From positions 62,001 to 126,000 of the forward strand of contig NW_026570240.1 of assembly GCF_019649055.1 (NCBI RefSeq): 64,000 bases of DNA, in the 5' to 3' direction. Below, one piece after another: positions 1-13,684 of this stretch; within the stretch, counting starts at the first letter, position 1; every line of letters starts with the position of its first letter. Under the pieces are notes generated by a model. That model did no database searches. It was not told where the DNA came from and was given only the letters and a program-made list of their open reading frames with translations. Source of the stretch: Paramacrobiotus metropolitanus (Eukaryota; Tardigrada; Eutardigrada; Parachela; Macrobiotidae). Position numbers and translations under genes: made by a program.

Positions 1-586
1 AGCATCCAAGTGAACACGTCAGAATTATAATTCAAGAGTATGGAATATGGGCTGTGTCTGCATTACAAACGGCAGGCATGGTCGAAGCGAAACAAGATAT
101 TACTAAATGGGATATTCAATTAATCTTAGAATTCATGAATCTTCGGAGGCCGGCACTCTTATATATGTATAATTATTAAAAATCGCAGCTTGTTATTTTA
201 GGTGATCATTCGCATGTTGCTGTAAAGAATATACTTTTTAATTGCACAATGACAGTAAAACGTCAGGGCCAGAAAATATATATTCTGTACACTAGAAAGC
301 AAACTGGCCACTGTATAATGTACAATGTTTTTGTATAATTAGCTGTACAGTATTTATTTTCCAGTGTGACAGACGGTGTACGTGTACAACTTTCTTATTT
401 CGGAATTGTGTATTGTATTTCGGAATAATTGTCATTAAACGCGACGATAATCGTGATTTTCTGATACAACTGCTTTAATACAATCCATCGAAGCACGTTT
501 GTTAACCAAGTTTTACAATAAAAAATTAAAATCAACAACACCTAAATCCAAACTAAAAGTTAAAAAATAACATGAATTTCGTTACT
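1..586. other. 3' flank of the cubilin gene, no gene recognised
   Basis: No open reading frame with recognisable protein similarity lies here. On the minus strand this is the stretch just downstream of the cubilin stop codon at 587-589, so at least part is expected to be its 3' UTR. Minus-strand polyadenylation-like hexamers are present (ATTAAA as tttaat near 472-477; AATAAA as tttatt at 353-358). The left part could belong to a neighbouring transcript outside the window; nothing in the sequence decides this. Confidence 0.35.
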
Positions 587-3500
587 TTATCCAACTCCAC
601 CGGCAAAACGCAGTCGCTGCGGAGAAACAGTAACAGGAAAGGCGGTGGGAGCCATATTAAGAGTTTCCGCTGCAAAGGCAGACACAAATCTTGTATTAAA
701 CATTAAAAAAACCAAAGTATAACCAATTCCTTACCATCCGAAGTGGAGTACATCAGCCTGAAACCATTGCCAGCCAGAGCAAAATCCGTATGGAAATCGA
801 TTATCATTTTGCGTTTGGAGATGATCGGCTGCGGTGGCTCGCCTCCCGCTCCGTACAACCCTCCGCCCCCGCAGACACGCGGCCCCGGACTAATGGCCTC
901 GCTCTCATTATTTGCACTTTCACCGTACACAATCAGCCAATCTTGGCACAACACTTCGGTGTACAGTGTCCCGAAAGCCCGGTTGGTGTCCTTAATCAGT
1001 AAACGCCGGCTGCCTTCGATGTCGAAGTGGTTGGGATCGAATTCCAGTTTAATATACGGCCGGTCGGGTGGAGCGGTGATTTCGTAGCGGCAGTCCAGAT
1101 TATTGTTGGGCTTACCGGGGAAACCCGGCGACACGATGACGCCTTCTGGGTCGGTGAACTTTCCGCCGCAGCCAATGGTCCACGCGGCACTGAAACCCTT
1201 AGCGGTAATTTCATTATCCGAATGGAATTTCACGCGGATCTGATTGGATGAGGACAGCGTAACATTCGGAGTCACGATGCCGCAGGATGTCGAAAGAGAC
1301 GTCCAGTCGTTGGGTGCGGCCAAATCACTGATTTCCACGTAGTCTTTCGAACAGTTTGTTGATTTTTCAATGTCGAAACGGCCTTGGAAGGTAAAGTTAA
1401 TGTGGTAGCCGACATCCACAATAATAAACCAAATACACTCAGTATTGGTTGGGTAGTCCACTTGCGGAAGCTCATCGTACCCGGGCGTTGCAATCCGACC
1501 CGTATTTCCGTGGAATGTTCCGCCGCATCCTAATTAAATTCAGCATTTTGCGCAAAAGCATGAAGCTTTATTTACTTGATCACGAATCTGTTCAAATTTT
1601 GTGCTGACTAGGATAGTTAAATTTTCGGTGTGTTAAAACCGCTTGATTACTGACCTTTGGAAACCGTAATAAAGGAAGCTTGAAAGCCCCGATCCGTCCC
1701 ACTATCGTCACTTCGAAATCGCAGAAATAACGCCGATCCCTGTGATCGAATTGCCGGAATAGCTGGAGTGCCACAGATTAAATCATTTATGCGAGGTGAC
1801 GTATGGAATCGGCCATTGAGGATTTCCAGAGAATCCTTGGAGCAGTTAGTGCTTTCTTCCAATTTAATATCGCGGAAGGTCAGCTGCAATTATTTATCCG
1901 CTGAGTTTCGCAGGTCAAATATCGATTTGGTGTAAGCCTAATTAACCAACCTGTACTTGAGCGCCGGTCATTTCTGACGACTGGATGAGCCAAGCGCACG
2001 ACATATTATTGGGATAATTTAAAGGATAATTTGGGCTTTGAACGAGTCCGCTGACCGTATCCAGTACTCCTCCGCATTCTGAAATGCATAACCGGTATTT
2101 TGTTGGCAAAATTTGAATTTTTCAGTCATTCAACGACATTAAACATTAAATTGTAAACGAAAATGTCAAAAGAAAACAAATAACTTTTAAAGCTGCTACA
2201 GTAAAGCCCTATCATACCTGTAATATTATACACCAACCGGAAGCCTCGCAACTGGTGGGAGTAATCTGTGCGGAACCGCAGCCAAATCTGCGCACCCGGC
2301 ATAATTAAATTACCGCCTTTTAGACTGTCTAATGTGCCACACAGCGTCTGCACAATGGGATCCATGGCGGTGCTGCCCGAACGAATTTCCACGAAATCAC
2401 TGCGACAGTTGTCCGGCATCAGGGCCGGACTGGTGTTCTCCAGTTCAAAGTGGGTAAACTGCAGATTGATGGTCGACTGGCGAGCGTCTTTCGGGTTGTT
2501 GATGACCCAGATGCACTCTTCGTTGGCCCGGTAAGTTGCGGAAGCATTCTTCCAATCGAAGCCGGGACTGGTGATGACTCCGCTGGTGGACTCCAGCACG
2601 CCGCCACACGCTGTAAGTAGCAGAAGTAGTTCTCAGTATGCAATTGCAAATGTCGGTTACATTTTTTGTTAATCTATATTGGTCTTATATTACAGTAGTC
2701 TATAACATTAGTTTATATCCGAATGTGTCCGTACTATAATATAATGTCCTTCCCAATTACTTATTTTCCTGATTAAGTTTGCACTACAGATACACTAACG
2801 TACTAGCAGGTTGAAACGTCGAATATCGCAGTTTAAAGCCCCTGTTGGATTTCGAGCCATCGGTTTGGAACTTGATAGTCATGAGATTCATGCTGGAGCT
2901 GATTTTGTCGGGCACTGTCCATTTGCTGCCACATAAGCGCTCCAGTCGGGGTGAATCGGCCAAACCTCCGTTGAGTACCTGCAATAAACAAGAAATGTGC
3001 TGTGCGCAATGGCATATTTGAAAGAGGGCTTTCGGTATTTGCGACTGCCTTTCACCTCAACGTAATCGCTTTGGCAGAATCCATAACCTTCCACATCGAA
3101 TTCCAAAATCTCTAAAAGAACGCGCCGGCCAGGGAGTGCCTCGATTTTCCAAACGCATAGCCTGCAAAGGATGACAGGTTATCACGAAATGGGCAACTAA
3201 AGGCGGCTTGTGTCACCTGTTGTTCGGATAGGCATTGGGAAAGCCGGGTGAAGTGATGATCCCGCTGCCTGTGGAAAGCGTTCCACCACAAACTGCAATC
3301 AACATACGTTATCTTTTATCAGACGTCAAGTTTCGATTTTCCGGAGAAAAAAATCACTCCCCCGAACTAACGTTTTTTAAATTTTCGAGAATCAATCAAG
3401 TTTGCGGTGTAAAAAATGGCAGCACTATGTACTAGTAATTTGGAGATAAGTATTTTATGTTCTTGTTTTCCGTCTGCTGTACCTAGTCTAAATTAATCAA

Positions 3501-6500
3501 ATGAGAGACCATTACCTTCGCTGCCAGCACTGAATGCAATCCTAAACTTATATGATACGTCCGTGGTGAGCAACGGAACCGGACTGGGACCCGATTTGAA
3601 TTGGATGTAGGCTTGCGAGTCGGCAGATGCAAAGGTCAGGCCGCTGAGCTGCGATCCACAAAGGCTTTTGATCACTTTTCCTGGAAGGCCTAAACATGCA
3701 GACAGCTGCAGTATTCTGTCTTGATCAGAGCACGGCGCAAGAAAAATCTGCCAAAATACCGGAAGTCCTGTTTTGTTCCCGGACTTCGACTACGCTGCTA
3801 CTTGTGCTGCAGTTAGATCCAACGCTCGGAAGAACCGGCGGTAAAGCGAATTCTTTTAATTCAAAATTGATGAAGTGTCCATCTGGAACCTGAATATACC
3901 ATTCGCAGTCGAATTTATTGGATAACCCGTACGATTGTGGATAGTTGGGACTGTTCACACTGCCAAACTGATCAACGACTGTTCCACCACAAGAATCTGT
4001 TAAAAGTGTAAAATTAAATAAAGTACTGAAACCACCCAGAAAACAAGAATATATATACCGCGTAGTTCTTATACAGAATCACAAAATTTTATTTTTACCA
4101 ATGGAAAAATTTGCTCGGAAGCCGGTATGCACTAATCCACGGTCGCTGCGGAATTTCACGTACATAACATTACTGCGGGATCGCAAGCTACCGGGACGAT
4201 TAACTCTGCAAATAATCTTTACTACATTCTGGAACTCGAATTTGTATTGCTGTAAAGCACGTTACCCGCAATAACTTCCTAACAGCGTGGCATCTGGCGT
4301 GGCTCCATCGCGGACCTCAACATAGTCCCATGGGCACCTAAAGGTCACAAACCGGATGTAATGAGACAACCGTATAATAACTACTCTTATAATCGATATG
4401 GGAATCATTACGCGTTATTATTTTGCCGCTCGAGTTCGAACTTGTCCACGAAATCCAATCGAACTCTTTCGCCTCCCGGAGCAACAATAGTCCACTCGCA
4501 CTCTGCGGTTGGCAATACGGCGAACATTTACATTTAGCCGAAATATAAAGGCGCTATCAGTGGTAGTGGTACCTGTATTGGTTGGATAATTTTCAGGGTA
4601 ATTTGGTGTTGCAAAGGTCCCCGAACGAATAAAATCGGTCAACCTGCAACGAGTTCCGATTACCATGCAGAACAATATAAAAACTGCTGGCCTTTTAAGC
4701 TCGGTAAACAAATACTATGCAGTATGCACTACTTACTTCAGTTCACCACCGCAAGCCATTCTCATAACACGATATCGCAGCGAGAAGCCCCTAAACTGAC
4801 TTCCGGCGACACTTGCCGCTTTGTAGTAGCGCAGCTCAAAACGATTACTGCGCGTCTGCAACGGGGGAGGAATGCTGGAACCACAGTAGGGACTTTGGCC
4901 AAGTAGCGGTGAATCGGCACCAAATCCATTTCTCAACTGAAATGGAAAACGCAGATAATGGTACCTGAATTAATGGCCATGAATGCTGATATCTCAGCAA
5001 CCAACAGGCTACAACATCACTGTTCACCTGCACAAAATGATTTCGGCAGTTGGGCGATTGGGTAAGGTCCAAATCATCAAAGGTGATGTTAAATGTCGCT
5101 CCGAAATCGGTTGTTATATTCCAGATGCATAAATTCTCCGTGGTGTCTGTCGACGTGATCAGCAGCGGATAATCGTCGCTTTGAATCTGACCAACACTGG
5201 AAAATATACTGGCGCCACAAGCTAAAAAAACCAATCGTCGAAATTTTTTGACCGGACTAATTCCAGAAATTTCGTTATGATTCTTCTGACAAAAGCAATA
5301 TTACCCGAATGATAAGTAAGGTTAAAGCCGGTGGCGTTGAAAGGCATTGCTCCCGTTTCCAGGCTTAAGCGTGGATTGTTTGTTGTCGAACGCAGCGGCT
5401 GCGGTGCATAACTACCGCACATGTTAATGTAAGCACGCCGGTATGTTGTGCCTTCGGAAAACTGCAGTCTAGGTTTGGTGTCACACTGTGTACTGTTGGA
5501 TCCGCCGAGGCTAATGTCATTAATGTTCAGCACCACGTGTGAAGTGTCATCAGCACGGATTTTCCAGACGTAGGTCTGATTGGGCAGCAGTCCTAAAGGA
5601 TAACCTGGCGCCACCAGACGCTGCGGTTTCCGATTGGCTGTCAAATCCATAGTGTGGATCTCTGTAAAAATGTTTCCGGCATAATATTATGCACCTATTC
5701 CAGTGTGCCGTTATTAGTCGCGCAGTGGTGTAAAGTAATTCACAAACTGAAGCTTGTCGTTGATTTTAAAAAAAATACAGGAATTACTTTGTGCAAAATT
5801 AGCAAACTCAACTTTTATTTAACTGCAATTTATGTTCTTTTGTAGTGCTAAAATGTGCTAGTTAATGAGGTCAGTTGAAAAGAAGTTCTCTGGTAGCAAC
5901 ATGCTCAAAATGCAAGGAATGCCAATTTACTTGCGGAGCCGGAAGAAGCTGTATCATCCTTCCCAAATGCCGAAACCGATTCCCACTCCAGTAAAAAGCC
6001 CTGCCCGTTCCCTCCGTAGCGATCGGTGTGCATGAAAATAAATAACTGGTTGCTGGCGGTTTGAATCGGTTCTGGTAATTCAAAACCGCAGTATTTGCCG
6101 ATAATGGGAGCCAACGTGGTAGGACCGTTATAAAGCTGCAACGTTTAGAACCCGTAATCGAAGAAATTGCATCGCAATACTAAAGTAGCATAACCAGTGC
6201 ACAGCATCCAACATACCGCCAAATAATCAAAATAACATCGGCGGTCCTCCATATCCATTTTGACAAATCGAACACGAATTGTGGTACCGCTTGGCTGTAC
6301 TCGGAAAAACAAGTTCTTGAGAATTTTGATCGAAAACAGAAGACAGGTTTTCATATGTTATGTTTACCGAAGTAACACGCCATGTGAACGTAGAGTTATG
6401 GGGATAATTCATCGGATACAAGGGCGAAGCAATTTGTCCAGAAGATTTTCCAAAGATTTCTCCTCCGTGACCTGAGACATTATTAAGAGTCTTTGCTAGT

Positions 6501-9500
6501 AAGCAACTTATGGTTACATTCATTTGGCTATTAGGCAGTAGTATCTGAAACCACTGACGCAAAAACAATAATTGCGCGGTGTAAAATTATAGGACTGCCG
6601 AAACGATGAATATGAAACTGGCTTTATTAAGTTGGTTGTTCTCTATATGAGCACATACGTAATCGGTACTCCGCCGAAAATCCGCTGTGTGTTTCTTGAT
6701 CACCGGACACGCGCAGCATTATCCACAAGACTTCGATGCCACTGGTGTGGTTAGTCGGCACCTCATCGCCACAGTACCGTCCCAAGACAGGACCACTGCT
6801 GCTGCCTTCGCGAATCTCCACATAGTCGATATTACAGTGTGGATCATCATCGTTATCGCCCACGATAAAGTTGAGAAAGTTCAAATCAACGGTATTGCCC
6901 GGCGACGCCCGGATTGTCCAGATGCATTCCACGCGGGTAGGATAGTTATCAGGATAACGCGGAGAAGTGAAGAAGCCCTCTAAGGCCGACATTTCACCTC
7001 CACACGCTGCAATTACAAAATTGAGCAAATCAGCACGCGAAAAAAGTGCTACTACAAAGGTCATGAAGATTCGACTAGTTCTGCGGCTGTAAATCTCCGT
7101 TTATACCTGTATAGGAATTCGAGTACAGTGCTCTCCATCCCGCTTCCTCTTTCCAGTCGTCAGTTACAAAGCGGAAATGCAGGGCATTTCCAGTGGACAT
7201 GATCGGGGGCGGAATCTTTCGGCCGCAGTATTTTCCAATTAGTGGAGCACTAATACTATCTCCGTTTCGAATCTCCAGGTAATCGTGAGTACACGATCCT
7301 CTTTCCTGTTTAAAAGGATAAAGAGTTCCATGTTTTAACCTTGGTACGTTTATGATATTTTCAATCTGCAGACGCACTTCTATGTCCATAAAGGTAAACT
7401 GCAGCGTAACTCTCGTTCCTACAAAACGCAGAATACATAGTGATTTTTGACATCAGTGGAAGACATCCAGAGAGTGGTAAAACGCGTACATAAAAATAAA
7501 ACAACTCACCAGGTGTGTTGGTTTTGATAATGTACGAGCAGTTGGAGTTCTTTGAATATCGGCTTGGGAAGTTGGGCGAAACAAATTCCGCCTGTGCGCT
7601 TGTAGCCTCAAGGACGGCACCGCATCCTAATGTTGTGAGTCAAACAGTTAAAACATGTTCATAAACATCACATTTAAAAATAAGTTTGAGTTTGATCTTC
7701 ATAAGCTTCAATTGGATTACGGTATACGAACCGGTAGCGTAATTAACACGGAATCCGCGTTTATTCGGATCTTGCACTTCATTGGAAATAAACTGCAGGA
7801 ACAGCTTGTTGGAACTGCTTTTAAAAGTTTTGTTCTTCATTTCACCACATCGTCTAAATAACAACGGGGCACTAAGTCCTTCCCCATCATAAGCCGCCAA
7901 ATATTCCCGTGAGGAAGTGCCGTCACCGCAGTCAGTATTAGAAAGGTCACCGGCTACAACATCCACATCCAGATCTGTGACGTTCAACTCAACAACATGC
8001 TGCTCAGCGACCGTTATCAGCCAACCACAGTTGAGATTTTTGGGATAGACCGATCCATAGTTTACGGATTCGATCATGCCTTTGGGAGTGGAGAAATTGC
8101 CACCGCAATCGGATTTGACTAGTGAATAATAGGCTTTGAAGCCCATGCCGGACTTGCTCTGATCGCTCTGGAAGCGGACAAACAAATATGGACTGGAAGA
8201 GGTCAGTGTTTGGCTGCCGTTTTGCGAATGGCAAACCGACGAAACTTGTGGTGACTTATCGTCCGGCCCGTTAAATATCTGAAAAAGAACCCCTTTACGG
8301 TTGATGAATTAACCGGTAAGACAGATGCGCATTACATCGTACGTGCGAGGACATAATGTTCTTCTTGCGTGATTGTCTGATTTATTTTTCGAAGAACTAG
8401 CCGAATGAAGCAATCGAAAAGTACGGCTGTGTTTTTATTACCAAATTTTTTTAAATAGCGTAAATACCACCGAAACAGTACTAATACACTTCAAGCAGTA
8501 GCCATAAGAAGAGCTTTTATCTTACTACAAAAAGAGTGTACCTCAAGCTTATCCCAGCGGCAGTTTGAATGGGATTCCAAATCGATGTGGGTAATATTAA
8601 GCATGATACCATAACCGTATTCTGTGCTCATTAACCGCCATTCACAAGTTGTACTTGGTGGATAATTTCCCGGATATTTAGGAGATGTGATAAAGTTTTG
8701 CAATGAATCCCGGCGGTCAACATTTATATCGCCGCCACAGCCGTGTGTTACCCATTCTAGGCGGAAGCCGGGTCCACTTCCTGTCGAGTCGCTGTTGAAT
8801 TTTACATACAGTATGTTGCTACTGGACTGGAACGGTTTTGGAGGCGAATTGCCGCAGTAACGCCCAACGGGATTACGATCTTCACCACTATCGTAGATCT
8901 GTTCGGAAAACATCACGAGCATTTAGTTGGTGTCAGTATTCCCGGTGTATTTCCGTACGCTTTTAAATGGTTCATGTGTTATTTAAGTTACAGTTGTATT
9001 GTACCGCAAGGTAATCAGTGGAGCAATTGCCGACACCAACGATTCCAAAGTGAGAAAAGGTCACGTTGATCTTGTTGCCGCGAGGCACTTCAATTCTATA
9101 GTCACATCGCGCATCGGGCGGATAACGATCCGGGTAACCAGGACTCTCGATTACACCCGAGCGCTGTTTGAGTACTCGCTTTTGACAAACTGAAAAAGTT
9201 CGCATTTTCAAGCACCCAATTTGGACACCGAAAACAGCTTCTACCACTCTTTTACGTTCGCTTTAAAAGGTATTCGTTCAAATTTATTCACGTCCTTAGC
9301 CTCTTGCTGACTTACTACCCTTCTAAGTTTCAACACTTTTTTTGCAATAATGTATTTACAGAGGAGAATATTTTAATCTGTACTGCAGTTCGCAGTTACA
9401 ATCTTACCGGCCTGATAAGTCAGATGAAATCCTCGTCCATGTGAAGACAAATCTGTGCGAAATTTAATATACATTTCGTTGTAAGTGCTGATAACTTGTT

Positions 9501-10940
9501 TTTGTGGAATTGCGGTGCCGCATAACTTATCCAAAGGTTTGCTTGTGCTCGACGGTCCATCAAAGAACTGCGAAATCAAAATACTTTCATGGCCGAACCA
9601 TAATATCGGTTTCGTCAACTTACAGCCAGATAATCATATTTGCAGTTGACCGAGTTTTCCAAGTCAAAGTCCACAACGGTTGCTTGGATCGAACTTCCGG
9701 CGGCGGCATGAATTTGCCAGTAGCATTCGCTGTTGTGATAATATGGAGATGGATAATTGGGCGATGTGATCTAACGAATTAATCGTAATTTTAATAAGGC
9801 TGTAAGTTAACAACTTCCTCAACAAACGAACATGATAATAATACATAGCACGCACAGCGCCAAATGGAGCCCGCATAATCCCGTTGCATCCGGTCGGAGT
9901 GGAATAGTAACTGGCTTTAAAGCCCTTTGCGTTTCGGAAGCGATCGGATATAAATCGAATAAACATTTTGTTGGTGTGGGATTTGATTATTATAGGTCCC
10001 GTTTTTCCGCAGTATCGTCCAAAAAGCGGGGAATTTTCTGAACCGCCATTACGAATTTCCAAATAATCCGCATGACAGTCTTCGTGTTTTTCCAGGTCCA
10101 GATCGGTGATGTTCATAACAATCTGATTTCCGTCTTGAGCAGTTATCGTCCAAACGCATGAGCTAAATGTCGGATAGTCCTCCGGATATCCAGGAGATTT
10201 AATTGTTCCACTTGCCTGTCTTAATTCACCTCCACACACTGCAATAACCAGCACAAAATAAGTGATAATCGAATGTACGAACAAATGTATCGAATGGCTT
10301 TTTATTATGAGATACAGAATTCGATGTTAACATATCTGTAATGTGCAGCTCTTTAAAAATTATTTAATAACAATAAAGAGATTATGACATGTAGTATTTG
10401 GTTTTTGCTAATTATATTTTTCGATTTGCCATGTTTTTCAAATCAGAAACCAGTTGTTTACGGACCTTTCGATTCTTCAATAGCAGTGTAAATGGCAATG
10501 AAACCTCCAAATGCAACGCTGTTATCGGAAACAAAACTGACCACGAGCCTGTTGGATAGTGACGTAAAAGCCGAAGGTACGTCTTTTCCACAGAGTCTGC
10601 AATGGTGTAGTTGTTATCAACGATAACAATCGTAACCGTCAATCGAAACACTCAAGTATGCCGATGCAATCGTACCGAGCCAGAGTCCCATTTTTATTGC
10701 CAACAGCCGCCGGATCTCTAACCTCGACGTAATCGTAGTTGCAGTTAGCCTGATGTTCCAACTGAAAGGTCAGGAACTTCAGCCAAACCACTTCATTGGG
10801 TTCGACCGTGATGGTCCATGTGCAGTTGCTGTTGTGTCGATATGTTTCATCACCGGCTGCGTGCGGAACAGCGAGTTCCGACGGGCTACTGAACCGTCCA
10901 CTCGGACCCGTCAAATTACCACCACAAGCTGTTGCAAACC
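587..10940 (-). other. CUB-domain array of the cubilin-like gene (about 18 domains)
   Basis: Approximate domain positions in protein order: CUB1 10935-10450, CUB2 10240-9880, CUB3 9890-9400, CUB4 9185-8750, CUB5 8750-8110, CUB6 8110-7730, CUB7 7625-7110, CUB8 7010-6640, CUB9 6475-5940, CUB10 5665-5300, CUB11 5222-4740, CUB12 4750-4100, CUB13 3990-3520, CUB14 3300-2810, CUB15 2612-2220, CUB16 2080-1650, CUB17 1530-1160, CUB18 1160-710. Most are split by one or more introns; for example CUB12 is interrupted between PTNT and ECEWTI by an intron around 4510-4570. Most keep four cysteines, but CUB9 and CUB10 lack the first pair (see findings). Boundaries are by-eye estimates, good to some tens of bases. 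Confidence 0.8.
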
Positions 10941-13684
10941 ATTTCATAATTTCAAAATGTTACCACTGGCCACTATGTAAAATAGACAAGTAATACCTTG
11001 CATGTAGTTATCACAGTTTGTTCCATTCCACGGAGCCACGCAAAGGCAAGCGTAAGAAGAGCCTTGACGCATGCAGTACCCACCATTCTGTTGATAGCAA
11101 ATTAAGTATGTTTGTCCAAAACCATGTACAATAAAATCACTAGTGATTTTGTGTAATTACCTGGCAGGGTGAGCTGTCACACGGATTGCTGCTCGTTGCC
11201 GGTCGGCATCCAGAGGCACCAACTCCCGTTCCAGTATAACCCGCTGTGTCGACATTTTTCGGATAAGTATTAAAATTATACGAAGGCGATTAATATATGA
11301 TTATTATTGTTATTAACTAGTTAACTAGTTTTATTTACGAAGAACGTGGCTGTATATCTGCGAGTATGCATACGTACGTTTACACCGACACGAAGGATAA
11401 CCCCAAAGACTCAATGTGCAAACAGCGTTCGGATGACAACCGCCGTTATTGGTGGCGCATGTGCTACCGTACGGCGTACAAGTGACACCGTCACCCTGAT
11501 ATCCAATGGGACACACGCCACAATAAAAAGAGCCGACGGTGTTGATACAGGTGACCAACGGATCCGTGGAGCATCCACCATTATCCACCAGGCATTCGTT
11601 AACGTCGGTACATGTAATACCATTGCCTCGGTATCCAGTGGGACACGGGCCACAGTGAAAACTGCCGGGTGTATTGACACAGGGAACCTGCAATTTCAGT
11701 CGCCGCTGTCACTTGAATTATAGCAATAGCATGAAGAATGTTACGATTACAACCTGATATTTACTGCAGATTGGAATAACAGCGTCCAAAATACCCAAAA
11801 AATTATCAAAAATTTTATAGCTTTTTTAGGCATCCATAGATTTTATAGCTTAGATTTGGCCAAATGAAGTGGCCAAAATAATTAGAAGTGGCCAAAATTT
11901 TGTTTACCGGGGGATCCTGTGAACAGGGAATGTGGGCGCTAGCGCACTCGTTAATGTCGATGGTGCAGGGTGCATTGGACCAGTTGCCCTTTGTCCAGCC
12001 GGGATCGCAAATGCAGGAATAGCTGGGAGCATCGCGATCCGTCCGAGCAGCGGAGATGCAGGTACCCGCACCGCACAGTTCGGAATTGGCTGCGGCAGAG
12101 CAGTCGTCCCTTTTTGCAGTGCAGTGCAGTCCGTGCCATGCTGGCGGACACGAGCAGCTGCACAGGAAGGTAAATTTTACTTACCGGTAACTGTTTTTGG
12201 AAGTTGTATCTCTCGTTAAAAAGGGAAAACGCTTCCTTTTCAGTGTAACCCATTAATAAACAGTACATACTTAAACGATCCATCAGTGTTAATGCAAGTC
12301 CCTCCGTTCTGACAACCGAGATCTGTTCCGTCGAATAATACGCATTCATCGACATCATCGGCACAAAGGACACCCTGCATGATAACAAGCACCGAATCTT
12401 CTCATGCCCGATCGACATTTCTCCAGCTTGCGGATTGCAAAGCAGCCGTGGGCTTTGGCTGCCACCGACATAAGTAGCCAGTTTTTAAGCTTTACGTTCT
12501 TATGTTCCGTTCAGGATGGTAGGAAAGAACGAAGCAGCACTACTGTTTAATTTATGATTGCACTTCCCAGAAAGCGTACGAACCTCCCATCCATGGTCAC
12601 AGAGACATGTAAAGCCGTTGTATTTATCAATGCAGGTTGCTCCATTTTTACACGGGGAAGATAGGCATTCGTCTTTGTTGAGAAGCTAAGTCCATAGGGA
12701 AAATTCGCAGCATGATCGAAAGTGAGAAATTTAGAAACAAAAATGAAAATTAAAAGTTTACCTTATAATACGCTCTTACACATGTATTTATATGCTATAT
12801 ATATGGCTAATTGTAAGTACTGGGAATACAGTGCTGTATCAACAAAACAAAGCCCTACCGTCAGCATTTCTTGCTGTTTCTGCTCCAGTGTCCTAATCTA
12901 CAACATAAAGATGCGCAAATCTAATTTAATACTCGTAAAATAACAGGTTCGTTCAGCTGAGAATAACGAGCAGTCGAGCACAGTGGAAGCTTCACGACTA
13001 TTAATTTGCTTTTTCACCCTCACGGTCAGTTAGATGGTAAACAGCTCACTTACTTTTCGCTGCAAATTTCTTAACTTGCGGCCGCTGATAACCTCCTGCG
13101 TTGATCCAGCGGTGTTCTGAAAATGTAAAAAGTACCGGCCTAGAAATAGTAAATCCACCTTAAAATTGATACTTTGAGAAACCCATAAAATCTTGGATTA
13201 TTTATAATAAATACACTGGATGATGGTGCAACGATTTATGAAATACATAGAATTTCTGTCAGGCAAATCTTTAGTCTGCATTGAAGAACAGAAAAATTCA
13301 AGTTTGATAACTCATAAAATAAAAAAGAATTTCTTCAAATGTTGTTTAATTCAGTTCTGTAAGGATGTGGTGTTTCCGCTGTTGTATACCCGTGTAGTAT
13401 TTTCAGTTGTGTCACTTCCGGTTATTCCCATCTGATTCAGAATACTGTCTATCTGACCAGACATAGCGGGAATTTTTTTAGCCTGAAAAATATTTTTTTT
13501 TGTAAATTTCAGATCAGAATGAAACAGGCTGAAAACTCGTTGTGAATTTGTGAATACCGCATCAATAAAGGTTATTAGGTCATCTTCGCCTAATTTTACG
13601 GACGAAGCCTTAAGCGATATGCTGCCATTTCCTGAGCTTCCCGCTTCAATATATAACTGTCCATTCTGTGTGCGGATGCGAGGA
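587..13684 (-). CDS. CUBN: Cubilin-like multi-CUB/EGF endocytic receptor (5' end not found)
   Basis: In vertebrates cubilin is a peripheral membrane receptor that works with amnionless in endocytosis of vitamin B12-intrinsic factor and other ligands. Reading on the minus strand, the gene begins (as far as supported) at 13684 with a cubilin-type N-terminal segment ([15 protein letters not shown], then [16 protein letters not shown]), followed by short coiled-coil exons at 13054-13116 and 12859-12897, about seven EGF domains (12685 to about 11000), and about 18 CUB domains (about 10935 to 700). Typical CUB motifs recur: CGG start, SPGYP/SPNYP, xCxW, DYxEIRxG, RYCG, GFxxxY. The last exon, 587-669, encodes a 27-residue tail ending RFAGGVG; no transmembrane segment is visible, as in cubilin. 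More than 30 small exons are separated by short introns. Vertebrate cubilin has 8 EGF and 27 CUB domains, so this protein is shorter. The exon with start codon and signal peptide was not identified upstream of 13684. Identity as cubilin rests on the order N-terminal region, EGF, CUB. Confidence 0.88.
11000..12685 (-). other. EGF-domain block of the cubilin-like gene (about 7 domains)
   Basis: EGF1 is encoded by the exon 12584-12685 ([14 protein letters not shown] ... [10 protein letters not shown]). EGF2, near 12260-12370, has a calcium-binding start ([10 protein letters not shown], then [14 protein letters not shown]). The exon at about 11910-12165 completes that domain (CSCPPAWHG) and adds EGF3 ([17 protein letters not shown]) and the start of a calcium-binding EGF4 (DINECASAH). 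The exon at about 11400-11690 holds [11 protein letters not shown] and STCATNNGG domains. A last EGF spans two small exons near 11170-11250 (NPCDSSPC) and 11000-11090 (NGGYCMRQ, then [12 protein letters not shown]). Repeated D-x-N-E-C starts indicate calcium-binding EGF modules, as in vertebrate cubilin between the oligomerisation region and the CUB array. Confidence 0.8.
12859..13684 (-). other. Cubilin N-terminal and coiled-coil exons
   Basis: Three coding pieces were recovered on the minus strand. The first starts at 13684 after a good acceptor (tttgcag) and carries the segment resembling the conserved N-terminus of cubilin ([12 protein letters not shown], then [13 protein letters not shown]); its 3' boundary near 13440-13560 is uncertain. 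The second (13054-13116, 21 codons, donor gtaagt) contains [13 protein letters not shown]. The third (12859-12897, 13 codons) reads [13 protein letters not shown]. The second and third have heptad-like spacing and probably correspond to the short coiled coil through which cubilin trimerises. A start codon with signal peptide upstream was sought between 13.7 and 15.5 kb without success. Confidence 0.65.

Noticed and set aside
743-1087. 114-codon plus-strand open frame
   Set aside because: It is antisense to conserved CUB17/CUB18 coding sequence of the cubilin-like gene and has no similarity of its own.
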